This document shows, in pieces, positions 38,523 to 47,365 of a DNA stretch of 64,000 nt (positions are counted from its first letter, which is position 1; each line of letters opens with the position of its first letter). The notes under the pieces were generated by a model. It ran no database searches. It was given only the letters and a program-made list of their open reading frames with translations, and was not told the origin of the DNA. The position numbers and the translations under genes were made by a program. The stretch is from positions 248,001 through 312,000 of the forward strand of contig NZ_RCUX01000002.1 of assembly GCF_003667565.1 (NCBI RefSeq). The letters run 5' to 3'. The stretch is from Mycetocola tolaasinivorans (GTDB lineage Bacteria; Actinomycetota; Actinomycetes; Actinomycetales; Microbacteriaceae).

Positions 38523-39125
38523 ATGACCATCGAGGGGTATGACCCTCACGAGGCCGCGCTTCGAGACGAGGCGGGGGAGATTCAGCGCGAGCTGGGTCTG
38601 GGCCCACGACTGGCGCGTATCGGGCGGGCCACCGTGGTGGGGAGCGTTGCCCTGCGCGTGGTGGTCGCTCGCGATCTGGATCTCACCGTTGCGGTGGATC
38701 GACTCGATGGCACCACGCGGCGACGCATCGCCGAACTCGCGGCCGAACTCCTCCAGCATGAGCGGGTGCGCGAGGTTCTGATGCGTGACGATACGGGCAC
38801 CTGGAATACCGACCCGAGCTACCCCGACGGTATCTACCTGCGTCTCGTGGCCCGTGCGGCTACCGGCCACGACTGGTCCCTCGACATCTGGTTTGTCGAT
38901 GAGCCCGGTCGCCAGCCGGATCTTGCGCACCTGGCAACGATCGGACCCCGAATCGACGTCGAGGCTCAGGCCGCGATCCTGACGATCAAGCGTTATTTGG
39001 CCGAGCACCCGCACCCGCACCCGGAGCGTATTCCGAGCTTTGACGTCTATCGGGCGGTACTCAACGATGGCGTGCGCGAGCCGGCCGCGTTCCTCGCGGG
39101 CCGGGTACGCGGCCGCCACGGGTAG
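38523..39125 (+). CDS. Nucleotidyltransferase-like protein
   Basis: A 200-residue soluble protein. VVGSVALRVVVARDLDLTVAVDR (about 39-61) resembles the GS...DxD motif of minimal nucleotidyltransferases, and LDIWFVDEP (about 120-128) could supply the third acidic residue. Substrate unknown, and the glycine-serine loop is atypical, so the assignment is tentative. ATG 38523 lies 16 bp after the DUF4190 gene and is probably co-transcribed. A longer open frame to 38214 lies inside that gene. Confidence 0.65.
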   Translation: MTIEGYDPHEAALRDEAGEIQRELGLGPRLARIGRATVVGSVALRVVVARDLDLTVAVDRLDGTTRRRIAELAAELLQHERVREVLMRDDTGTWNTDPSYPDGIYLRLVARAATGHDWSLDIWFVDEPGRQPDLAHLATIGPRIDVEAQAAILTIKRYLAEHPHPHPERIPSFDVYRAVLNDGVREPAAFLAGRVRGRHG

Positions 39126-39213
39126 TTTTACCGCGCTGCGGCTCAGGAGGGGACGCGCCTTCCGGTAACATGGAGTCGCTGGCCATCACGCGAATGCGCG
39201 TGTGGGCCGCTCC

Positions 39214-39285
39214 GCCTCTGTAGCTCAATGGAAGAGCACGTCCGTCCTAAGGATTAGGTTGGGGGTTCGAGTCCCTCCAGGGGCA
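39214..39285 (+). tRNA. tRNA-Arg(CCT)
   Basis: Cloverleaf with acceptor GCCTCTG / CAGGGGC, D stem GCTC/GAGC, anticodon loop GTCCTAA (anticodon CCT, reads AGG), and T arm GGGGG-TTCGAGT-CCCTC. Discriminator A; only CC of the CCA end is encoded. The anticodon stem is weak: 27-43 is C/T and 28-42 is G/T. A T run follows at 39289-39293. Confidence 0.92.
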
Positions 39286-39537
39286 CCGTTTTTCGGTCCG
39301 TCTCTCATCATCCCTGTACAAAACGTTCGTAATTCGCGATATTTTGTAAGTTTTATTACCCCCGCATGGGCGACACGCCCGGAGTGAGTGAACGTATTTT
39401 CACACTCAACGGGCATTTTACTGACGGGTTAGTAACCCTCCCCTAAGCTTTCTCGGAGCCCGTGGAGTCCAACACACCCGAATTGTTTTGGACCGCTTGT
39501 CCTGGGCCCCCACCCCCAAGAAAGCACATACCCCAAT
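39286..39537 (+). promoter_or_regulatory. AT-rich upstream region of surface protein
   Basis: Contains the tRNA T-run terminator (39289-39293), an inverted repeat TACAAAA-N18-TTTTGTA (about 39318-39349), a GGGCG-ACA-CGCCC hairpin (39368-39380) and the operator at 39418-39435. The start codon of the surface protein lies 102 bp after the operator. A TAAGCT at about 39444-39449 could be the -10 box. Confidence 0.45.
39418..39435 (+). promoter_or_regulatory. Operator site 2 (surface protein gene)
   Basis: TTACTGAC-GG-GTTAGTAA, the most symmetrical of the three copies, followed by CC as in the others. Confidence 0.65.
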
Positions 39538-42500
39538 ATGAGTCATGCCCTCGCGGAGTCGAGGGGCCTTTTCCGTGCCCCCAAAATGCGTAAGCGGACC
39601 GCGGCAATCGTCGCCGCAGTCGTGTCTGTTCTTCTCGTTCTGACCGGAATGAGTATGCCCGCCTTCGCGGCCGGCAACACCACGGTCACGATCAAGCCCA
39701 TGCCCGCGGGCAGTGAGGCCAACCACGACGGGAAGCCCGTCTATGAGCCGGGAAAGCCCTACTCGATCGAGTTCGGCTACGCGAACATCACCCCCTCCGC
39801 GGTGGTTCGGGTAAAGCTGCCCACGGGCGTCACGATCCCCGAGGGTGTGCTGAAGGCCGGCTCGGATAACGAGGCCGTCGAGAGCTTTACCCTCGACGGA
39901 GACGACCTGATCGTAACCTTCAAGGACATTATCCCCGAGGAGCTGATCCAGGGTAACTTCGGTGTGGGTTTCCAGGTCGACCAGGTTGATAAGTCGACCG
40001 TGGTTCAGGACAAGTGGGTGGTTGGGGACGTGAGCACCCCGGTCAGCTTCATCATCAAGAAGCCCGGTGACTCCCTCGCTACCGTCAAGGACGGTCTGGC
40101 AAAGACCGCCAGCCAGAATATGACGTGGCCGGAGATTGGGATCGACAAAAAGCAGGGCCGCGTCGTCATGGGCCCGGAGTTCCTCGACGTGAACATTCCG
40201 TTCACCGTGGTGCTCGACAGCAAGGACATTCGCAACCCGTTTGTTCTCACCGACAGCATTCCCAATGGCCTGAAGTTTGCCGGCGTCCAGAGCGCGTCCG
40301 TTGTGAGCTGGGATGCGAACGGGCTGAACAAGACCGACGCCGCACCCATTTCGGTGGGTGCCAACGTTTCTGGTAACACCGTCACGCTGACCGGTTCTAC
40401 CTCCACGGTAAACACCAAGGTCACCATCACATACAACCTGCAGATTGCCAACGCGGCCGCTCTGGAGAGCATTCGTTTGGGCTTCCAGAAGACCTACGAC
40501 GAGCGCAACGCCGCAAACGCGACGGACCTGTCCACCACGTTTACCAACTCGGTGAAGCTGGAAAGCAGCAACCTGGGCACGAAGACCGCGTCCGTCACGC
40601 TTGGGACGAATGTGGCCGGCATCGGTGCCTTCGGCAAGCGGGCAAACCTTGCCCCGGACACCATCATCACCTTCTCCGACGAAGAGAAGAAGATCCTGGC
40701 ACAGCCCGTGCCCCTCACCTACGACCTCACCGTGAACCTCGCCGAGTTCTCGAACTACGAGGGCGGCAAGTACGCGCTGGACCGCAACGTCGTGATCAGC
40801 GACAAGCTGCCCAAGCAGATGAGCTGGCGCGACGGGGACACCGACTTCCTCACGGGATACAAGCTGGATCGCGCTGAAGGCTTCGATGGAGACGCTACAG
40901 ACTTCGCTCGAAATGAGTTCGTCGGCCAGTACGCTGTCGTGAAGGGTACCCTCTTCATCAACCTGGGTAATAAATACACCACCGACGCGAAGATCACCGT
41001 CAAGGCCCAGGTGAACTCCCTCGAGGGCATCCGGACGGATCACCACCCCGACGACCAGCGCACCGTTGAAGACCGCTACTGGGGCCCGGAGAACGTGGCG
41101 TCCTTCACCTACTCCACGCGTTCGGACGTGGAGTCGATCACGAAGGCCGCTGGCGTCACCCTGGTTACCGAGCGTGACCGCGCGATCCCGCTGGACGATG
41201 ACCGAACCTTCACGAAGAGAAACCTCACCCCGGAGCTGCAGGCAAAGCCCGGCACCCCGATGAGCGCGAAGTATCGCTTCGAGGTCAAGGCCAACGTGGG
41301 CGATGCCCGTCTCTCGAAGATCGTGGACGAAATTGACCACGACGTCTTCAACGTGACCGAGGAAACCCTGGCCAAGATTCAGGCCAGCATCAAGGTCGGC
41401 GGCCGCGGTGGTAATGGCGACAGCACCATCGTTGCCGTACTCGCCGACAACGGGAACCTCGAGTTCGTTGCCTCCCCGGCGTTCAAGGCCGGCAATGACT
41501 TCGTGAACGCCGCCTTCTCGGTGGAGGTTGACCTGCCGATCAAGACGCTGTTCACCAAGGAAGATGTCGTCCTGAAGAACGCCGCATCCTACGAGGGCGC
41601 GAGCAACAACTTCGTCTACACCTCGGAGTTCACCTCCTCGGCCACCTCCTTCGGAAACGAGCTTGAGGTACAGAAGAGCGTCCTCAACCCGACCAGCAAG
41701 GAGTTCGGCAAGGCGCTGCGTGCCGAGGTGGACGCGAACGGCAAGCTGGTAAACGACACCTACATTTACCGCGTCAGCCTGGTCCCGCACGGTACCTTCA
41801 AGGAACTCAACGACGCCGTGACCGACGTCCTCCCGAAGGGCGTGGAGTTCCAGGGCTTCGTCGCCGAGAACCAGGTCAAGGCCGATAAGCCCACCTACTC
41901 GACCGACAAGTTCATCATCCCGGGCAGCCAGATCGAGGCGAGCTTTGACTCGGCCAAGAACACGGTTGTTCTCGCACAGGGAAAGCTTCCGGATAAGAAG
42001 GCCGTGACCATGTACTTCATGGTGAAGATCACGGATTACAACGAGGGTGTCGCGATCACCAACAAGATCGGTCGCGTTGCCGCGAGCATCGTGCCGACCA
42101 ACGCCTTCCCGGTAAACATCAACAAGATCAGCAGCGCCGACCCGGAGATCGAGATCTCCGATGCGAACGCCAAGTTCGAGGTTCGGAACGAGGCCGGTGA
42201 CGTCGTCGTGGACAACGTGTTTGTTGCCGACGGCCGCCTGGTTGTCAAAAAGAACGACGCCACCGTCGCGCTGACCGTTCCCACCTTCGGTAAGTACACC
42301 GTGGTGGAGACGCGCGCCCCCAAGGGATACCTGCCCTCCACCGCGTCCTACGCTTTCGAGCTGGACAAGGACGGTGTGCAGACCCCGGCCGAGGTCAACT
42401 TCGTCAACGACCCCACCGCGCCGAGCGTTTCCGTGGGTAACTTCGTCTGGGTTGACACCAACCGCGACGGTATTCAGGATGAGGGCGAGCCCGGTATCCC

Positions 42501-45474
42501 CGGTGTGAAGCTCTCGATCACCGATGCCAACGGCAACGCCGTGACCGACGTGTTTGGTAACCCGGTGGGTACCCAGACCACGGACGCCGATGGCAAGTAC
42601 CTGTTTGAAAACCTGCCCGCGGGCAAGGCCTACACGGTGACGATCGTTCAGAATGACGAGGGTACCAAGGAGGCGCTGAAGCCCTACGTCCCGACCCTCA
42701 CCGGTCAGGGCAACCGCGACAACGACTCGTCCACCGAACATGCAACCTCCAACGTTCTGCCGAACGGTGGCGACGAGGACCTCAGCCTCGACTTCGGTTT
42801 TGTCTCCAAGACCTACGCCATCGGTGACTACGTCTGGATCGACCTCAACCGTAACGGCATCCAGGACGCCACCGAGTCCCCGCTTGCCGGTGTCACGGTG
42901 ACGCTGACCGATGCCGACGGCAAGGAACTGGGCAGCACCACGACCGATGCCGCCGGTAAGTACCTCTTCGACAACCTGGCCGCCGGTACCTACAGGGTTC
43001 AGTTCGTGCTGACCGAGGAGCAGGCGAAGCTCTACGTCTTCACCAAGACCGGAGCCGAGAACTCCACGGGTGCCAACGATTCCAACGCGGGCGAGCAGGG
43101 TTGGACCTCGGTCATCACCCTGAACGACGAGAACGCGTCGCTGACGAAGACCTACCCGGGCGTCGAAATTGGCGCCACCGAGGGTATTGACCCGACCTGG
43201 GACGCCGGCGTGGTACGCAAGAGCGTATCCGTGGGTGACCTCGTCTGGGCCGACACCAACCGTGACGGACTGCAGGATGACAACGAGCCCGGCATCCCCG
43301 GTGTTGTGCTCTCGATCACCGGCCCCGACGGTGCCGTGACCAACGTCTTCGGCGAGCCGGTGGGTAACGCAACCACCGACGAGAACGGCAACTACTCGTT
43401 CGATGACCTGCCCGCCCTGCCGGCCGGTCAGCACTACACCGTCTCGATCGTGTACACCGACCCGTCCACGAAGACGGCGCTTGAGCACTACACTCCGACC
43501 ACCCCGGGTGACGGAAAGAACGGTGCCAAGGACTCCTCCACCGACACCGCCACCTCGGGTGACCTGGTGAACGATGGTGACCGCGATGACACCCTGGACT
43601 TCGGTTTCGTTCGCAAGAGCGTTTCCGTGGGTGACTTCGTCTGGGTCGACACCAACCGCGACGGCATCCAGCAGCCTGGCGAGCCCGGCATCCCCGGCGT
43701 AAAGCTTGAGCTGGTGGGCCCGAACGGCTCGGTGACCAACGTCAACGGTGAGCCCGTAGAGCCGACCGTGACCGACGAAAACGGCTGGTACACCTTCGAT
43801 GGTCTGCCCGCCCTGCCGGCCGGTCAGCACTACACGGTGAAGATCATGCAGGACGACGAGGGTACCAAGAAGGCCCTCGAGCCCTACATCCCCACCAAGG
43901 AGAACATCGGCGATTCCAAGACCGACTCCTCCACCTGGGAAGCCGAGTCCGGCGACCTGGTGAACGACGGTGAGCACGACGAAACCCTCGACTTCGGTTT
44001 CGTGCGCAAGAGCGTTTCCGTGGGTGACTTCGTCTGGGTTGACTTCAACCGCGACGGTCTGCAGACCCCGGGTGAGCCCGGTATCCCCGGCGTGAAGCTG
44101 GAGCTGGTGGGCCCGAACGGCCCGGTAACCGATGTCTTCGGTAAGCCCGTCGAGCCGACCGTGACCAACGAGGATGGATTCTACGAGTTCATCGACCTGC
44201 CCGCACTGCAGCCCGGCGAGAAGTACACGGTGAAGATCGTGCGCGACGACGAGGGAACCAAGAAGGCGCTCGAGATCTACACCCCGACCGATGCCGGAAA
44301 GGGCACCGACACCGCAAAGGACTCCTCCACCTGGACCGCCGATTCCGGCGACCTGGTGAAGGATGGCGACCGCGATGACACCCTGGACTTCGGATTCATC
44401 CGCAAGGCAGTGTCCGTGGGTGACTTCGTCTGGGTTGACACCAACCGTGATGGAATCCAGCAGCCTGGCGAGCCCGGTATCCCCGGTGTGAAGCTCGAGC
44501 TGGTGGGCCCGAACGGCCCCGTGACCGACATCTTCGGCAAGCCCGTCGAGCCCACCGTCACCGGTGCCAACGGCGAGTACTCGTTTGATAACCTGCCGGC
44601 ACTCGGCAAGGGTGAGCACTACACCGTCAAGATTGTTCGGGATGATGCCGGAACGATCGAAGCGCTGAAGCCCTACACCCCGACCAAGCCCGGTCAGGGC
44701 AAGGACCGCGAGAAGGACTCCTCCAGCTGGGAGGCCGTATCCGGCCCGCTCGTCAACAACGGTGACCGCGACTCCTCGCTCGACTTCGGTTTTGTGACCA
44801 AGTCGTACGCCATCGGTGACTACGTGTGGATCGACACCAACAAGAACGGTGTCCAGGACGCGAACGAGAAGCCGCTGCCGGGTGTGGGCGTCATCCTGAC
44901 CGATGCCGCGGGTAAGGAAATTGCCCGGACGACCACCGACAAGGCCGGACGCTACGTCTTCGATAACCTGGCCGCAGGCACCTACAAGGTTCGTTTCGAA
45001 CTGACCGAGGAGCAGGCAAAGCTGTACGAGTTCACCACCCTGAACGCCGATGGCGAGCAGAGCGGCCGTGACTCGGACGCCGACCACGTGACCGGTTGGA
45101 CCCGCGAGATCGTGCTGGGTGATGACAACGCCAGCCTGACTCACGACTACACCGCGTTCCGCATCGACGCCACCGAGGGTATTGACCCGACCTGGGATGC
45201 CGGTGTGGTGCTGAAGCCGACCGGCGGGGTGACCACCCCGTCGCCGGATCCGTCGACCGACCCGAGCAACCCGCCGACCGACCCGTCGACCGAGCCGGGA
45301 AACCCCACCGACCCGGGCACCTCCGTGCCCCCGACGGTTCCGGGTAAGCCGGACGGACTGTCCTCGACCGGTGCGGATGCCGCGCTGCTCTGGGGCGGTG
45401 GCGCCGCAGCCCTGCTGCTGCTCGCCGGGGGAGCGCTGCTCCTCGGACGTTCGCGTCGCGAACAGCAGGGCTAG
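39538..45474 (+). CDS. Giant wall-anchored surface protein with SdrD_B repeats
   Basis: A 1978-residue secreted protein, probably an adhesin or stalk displayed on the wall. Signal peptide near 17-46 (MRKRTAAIVAAVVSVLLVL, cut near AFAAG). Residues about 50-860 form several isopeptide-forming or DUF11-like domains (VVISDKLPKQMSWRD). About 870-960 is a SpaA/prealbumin-like domain (YTVVETRAPKGYLPS). Seven SdrD_B-type repeats of about 130 residues follow (963-1886), each beginning SVGDFVWVDTNRDG or YAIGDYVWID; these normally bind calcium. A Pro/Thr spacer (about 1899-1940) leads to a sorting signal with LSSTG (1941-1945) in place of LPxTG, a hydrophobic helix and RSRREQQG. No sortase gene is in the window. 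The gene shares its operator with the glycan genes. Confidence 0.92.
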   Translation: MSHALAESRGLFRAPKMRKRTAAIVAAVVSVLLVLTGMSMPAFAAGNTTVTIKPMPAGSEANHDGKPVYEPGKPYSIEFGYANITPSAVVRVKLPTGVTIPEGVLKAGSDNEAVESFTLDGDDLIVTFKDIIPEELIQGNFGVGFQVDQVDKSTVVQDKWVVGDVSTPVSFIIKKPGDSLATVKDGLAKTASQNMTWPEIGIDKKQGRVVMGPEFLDVNIPFTVVLDSKDIRNPFVLTDSIPNGLKFAGVQSASVVSWDANGLNKTDAAPISVGANVSGNTVTLTGSTSTVNTKVTITYNLQIANAAALESIRLGFQKTYDERNAANATDLSTTFTNSVKLESSNLGTKTASVTLGTNVAGIGAFGKRANLAPDTIITFSDEEKKILAQPVPLTYDLTVNLAEFSNYEGGKYALDRNVVISDKLPKQMSWRDGDTDFLTGYKLDRAEGFDGDATDFARNEFVGQYAVVKGTLFINLGNKYTTDAKITVKAQVNSLEGIRTDHHPDDQRTVEDRYWGPENVASFTYSTRSDVESITKAAGVTLVTERDRAIPLDDDRTFTKRNLTPELQAKPGTPMSAKYRFEVKANVGDARLSKIVDEIDHDVFNVTEETLAKIQASIKVGGRGGNGDSTIVAVLADNGNLEFVASPAFKAGNDFVNAAFSVEVDLPIKTLFTKEDVVLKNAASYEGASNNFVYTSEFTSSATSFGNELEVQKSVLNPTSKEFGKALRAEVDANGKLVNDTYIYRVSLVPHGTFKELNDAVTDVLPKGVEFQGFVAENQVKADKPTYSTDKFIIPGSQIEASFDSAKNTVVLAQGKLPDKKAVTMYFMVKITDYNEGVAITNKIGRVAASIVPTNAFPVNINKISSADPEIEISDANAKFEVRNEAGDVVVDNVFVADGRLVVKKNDATVALTVPTFGKYTVVETRAPKGYLPSTASYAFELDKDGVQTPAEVNFVNDPTAPSVSVGNFVWVDTNRDGIQDEGEPGIPGVKLSITDANGNAVTDVFGNPVGTQTTDADGKYLFENLPAGKAYTVTIVQNDEGTKEALKPYVPTLTGQGNRDNDSSTEHATSNVLPNGGDEDLSLDFGFVSKTYAIGDYVWIDLNRNGIQDATESPLAGVTVTLTDADGKELGSTTTDAAGKYLFDNLAAGTYRVQFVLTEEQAKLYVFTKTGAENSTGANDSNAGEQGWTSVITLNDENASLTKTYPGVEIGATEGIDPTWDAGVVRKSVSVGDLVWADTNRDGLQDDNEPGIPGVVLSITGPDGAVTNVFGEPVGNATTDENGNYSFDDLPALPAGQHYTVSIVYTDPSTKTALEHYTPTTPGDGKNGAKDSSTDTATSGDLVNDGDRDDTLDFGFVRKSVSVGDFVWVDTNRDGIQQPGEPGIPGVKLELVGPNGSVTNVNGEPVEPTVTDENGWYTFDGLPALPAGQHYTVKIMQDDEGTKKALEPYIPTKENIGDSKTDSSTWEAESGDLVNDGEHDETLDFGFVRKSVSVGDFVWVDFNRDGLQTPGEPGIPGVKLELVGPNGPVTDVFGKPVEPTVTNEDGFYEFIDLPALQPGEKYTVKIVRDDEGTKKALEIYTPTDAGKGTDTAKDSSTWTADSGDLVKDGDRDDTLDFGFIRKAVSVGDFVWVDTNRDGIQQPGEPGIPGVKLELVGPNGPVTDIFGKPVEPTVTGANGEYSFDNLPALGKGEHYTVKIVRDDAGTIEALKPYTPTKPGQGKDREKDSSSWEAVSGPLVNNGDRDSSLDFGFVTKSYAIGDYVWIDTNKNGVQDANEKPLPGVGVILTDAAGKEIARTTTDKAGRYVFDNLAAGTYKVRFELTEEQAKLYEFTTLNADGEQSGRDSDADHVTGWTREIVLGDDNASLTHDYTAFRIDATEGIDPTWDAGVVLKPTGGVTTPSPDPSTDPSNPPTDPSTEPGNPTDPGTSVPPTVPGKPDGLSSTGADAALLWGGGAAALLLLAGGALLLGRSRREQQG
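42424..45195 (+). repeat. Seven tandem SdrD_B-coding repeats
   Basis: Units start at about 42424, 42811, 43222, 43618, 44011, 44407 and 44803, with a period of 387-411 bp. Units 3-6 are very alike at the DNA level (for example GTGGGTGACTTCGTCTGGGT at each start). Units 2 and 7 form a second subtype with YAIGDYVWID. The pattern invites unequal recombination and copy-number change. Confidence 0.9.
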
Positions 45475-45499
45475 TCCTCAGGGATAACCACCTGCTGGG

Positions 45500-45550
45500 C
45501 GGGCCCCGGATCTTCAACCTCGCGTTGTTGCTCCGGGGCCCGTTCTCGTT
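45500..45550 (+). terminator. Probable terminator after surface protein gene
   Basis: CGGGCCCCGGA (45500-45510) pairs with TCCGGGGCCCG (45532-45542) around a 21-base loop, followed by TTCTCGTTT. Confidence 0.55.
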
Positions 45551-45647
45551 TATCCCCGGGCCGTTCTCGATTGGCCTGGCCCGCGGCGGTCCCGTAAAAT
45601 CGATACTCACGCACTCGCGTGCCCCTACCCAATCCAGAGGTTTTTTG

Positions 45648-46448
45648 ATGACGTCGACCCCCGCACCCGACCCCCACCCCGCGGCACCCGTGCCCGGTGG
45701 CCGCGCGCCGGTGGTGCCGAACCCCGAGGGTGTGCCGGCGGAGTATCGCCCCTACCCGGTCTCGTTTGTGCGCCGGTCTGCACGTCTCACGGCGGGGCAG
45801 GACTCCGCGCTGAACCGCGTCGGGTCCGACTACCTGATCGATGTGCCGCGGGCACACGCGTCCACGTCGATTTCACCGGAGGTCACCCTTGACCTGCCCA
45901 CCGAGTTCGGCCGCACCGCGCGCACCGTCGTGGAGATTGGTTCGGGCATGGGCGAGTGTGTTTCGGCGGCCGCGCTGGCGAACCCGGAAACCAACTTTCT
46001 GGCGGTCGAGGTGTATCTCGCGGGGATTGCCCAGGCCATCTCGCTCGCCGATCGCGCCGGGGGTGCCCCGAACCTGCGCCTGATCGAGGCGAATGCGCCC
46101 GAGGTGCTGGATGCGCTGCCGGCCGCGAGCCTTGACGAGATCTGGGTGTTCTTCCCGGATCCCTGGCACAAGGCTCGCCATCACAAGCGCCGCCTGGTGC
46201 AGCCGGACTTCGCGACCCAGCTGGCGCGCGTGCTGCGCCCCGGTGGCATCTGGCGTCTTGCCACCGACTGGGAACCCTATGCGGATCACATGCGTGAGGT
46301 ACTGCGCGATCGCGCCGACCTGGTGCCGCTGATCCCGGGGAGCGACGGCGTGACCGAGCGCTTCGAGGGGCGCGTGCTCACGACCTTCGAGGAGAAGGGG
46401 CGTCGCGCCGGCCGCGGGGCTACCGACCTCGCCTACGTGCGCGTGTAG
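45648..46448 (+). CDS. trmB: tRNA (guanine-N7-)-methyltransferase
   Basis: This 266-residue SAM-dependent enzyme makes m7G46 in tRNA. The SAM site is VVEIGSGMGECV (about 92-103). The substrate motif FFPDPWHKARHHKRRL (about 169-184) matches the PDPWPKxRHxKRR family signature. LRPGGIWRLATDWEPYADHM follows. An N-terminal Pro-rich extension of about 35 residues is common in actinobacteria. ATG 45648 has AGAGG eight bases upstream. Confidence 0.95.
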   Translation: MTSTPAPDPHPAAPVPGGRAPVVPNPEGVPAEYRPYPVSFVRRSARLTAGQDSALNRVGSDYLIDVPRAHASTSISPEVTLDLPTEFGRTARTVVEIGSGMGECVSAAALANPETNFLAVEVYLAGIAQAISLADRAGGAPNLRLIEANAPEVLDALPAASLDEIWVFFPDPWHKARHHKRRLVQPDFATQLARVLRPGGIWRLATDWEPYADHMREVLRDRADLVPLIPGSDGVTERFEGRVLTTFEEKGRRAGRGATDLAYVRV

Positions 46449-46461
46449 TCCGCACTCACAA

Positions 46462-46506
46462 CAAAAATGCGCCGCCCGGAAAACGATCCGTTTCCCGGGC
46501 GGCGCA
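46462..46506. terminator. Bidirectional terminator between trmB and ccdA
   Basis: A 17-bp stem with one mismatch (46468-46484 with 46490-46506). The minus strand then has a T tract (TTTTTGT), which suits the ccdA operon. It also ends trmB. Confidence 0.8.
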
Positions 46507-46517
46507 CTCGTGTGTGG

Positions 46518-47363
46518 CTAGGCAGCGACTTCGGCAGCCTCGGCGGCCGCCGCGCGGTTGCGCCGCGAACGCCAGAACACGAGCGCCCCCACGATCACGA
46601 GCATGGCCACGGCCACCAGTACAAACGTCACGTTGGGCACCTGGCCCGCGGTTTCGGCCGCCCAGGACTCGGCCCGGTACTGTGTGCCCACGGTGAAGAT
46701 TCCGCCGAGGGACGCGGTGCCCTCGGTCACGAGGAGCAGCACACCGATGCCGATCGAGAGCACGCCCGAAACGATCATCCAGATCGAGTTCTCCCAGCGA
46801 CCAATCCGTACCCGGCGTGGGCGCAGCCAGCCGCGCTCACCCACCCGGAAGCGGGTCCAGACCAGGGCGAGCAGGCCGAGCGGCAGGGCCATCCCCAGCG
46901 CGAAGATCGCGAGCATGATGCCGCCGTACACGGGGTTCGCACCCGTGGCGGCAACGGTGAGTACCGAGCCGAGGATCGGCCCGGCACACACCCCCGCGAC
47001 GCCATATACCGCTCCGAGTATGAACACCGAAATGGCCGAGGTGCCCTCGCCCACTGCCCCGCGATTGAGACCTGGAATGTTGACGCCGATGAGCTGGAGG
47101 AGACCGATCAGGATCACGATTCCCGCGGCCACGCTCACCAGGACGCCGCGGTTCTGCGTGAGCAGGGAACCCAGCGCGCCGGCCAGCAGGCCGAGCGGCA
47201 CGAGGGTCATCAGCAGGCCGAGATAGAAGATTCCCGTGCGCTGCAGAAGCTTCGTGGGGCTCGCGAACGCGTAGGCGAAAAACGCCGGCAGCAGCATGAC
47301 CGAGCAGGGACTAAAGAGCGTCAGAACGCCGCCGAGGAGTGCCCCGGCGTAACCGATATCCAT
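46518..47363 (-). CDS. ccdA: CcdA/DsbD-type thiol electron transporter
   Basis: A 281-residue membrane protein with six to seven helices. It carries reducing power from cytoplasmic thioredoxin across the membrane to extracytoplasmic thiol proteins. The two redox cysteines are visible in equivalent positions of the two half-repeats: C20 (FSPCSVMLLP) and C126 (GVCAGPILG). The C-terminal extension with a last helix and basic tail is longer than in minimal CcdA. It starts two bases after the stop of the DsbA-like gene, and the two probably form one redox unit. Confidence 0.88.
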   Translation of the reverse strand: MDIGYAGALLGGVLTLFSPCSVMLLPAFFAYAFASPTKLLQRTGIFYLGLLMTLVPLGLLAGALGSLLTQNRGVLVSVAAGIVILIGLLQLIGVNIPGLNRGAVGEGTSAISVFILGAVYGVAGVCAGPILGSVLTVAATGANPVYGGIMLAIFALGMALPLGLLALVWTRFRVGERGWLRPRRVRIGRWENSIWMIVSGVLSIGIGVLLLVTEGTASLGGIFTVGTQYRAESWAAETAGQVPNVTFVLVAVAMLVIVGALVFWRSRRNRAAAAEAAEVAA

Positions 47364-47365
47364 GC

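Noticed and set aside
39214..39287. tRNA-Arg as an attachment site for an island holding the surface protein
   Set aside because: No second copy of the tRNA 3' end and no integrase are visible in the window.
39418..45144. A 1908-residue open frame antisense to the surface protein
   Set aside because: It is a codon-bias shadow of the SdrD_B-repeat gene: high GC3 keeps the opposite frame open. It has no ribosome site, and the real gene has a signal peptide, domains and sorting signal.
42424..45195. Regularly spaced repeats considered as CRISPR-like
   Set aside because: The period is about 390 bp and the repeats are protein-coding SdrD_B modules.
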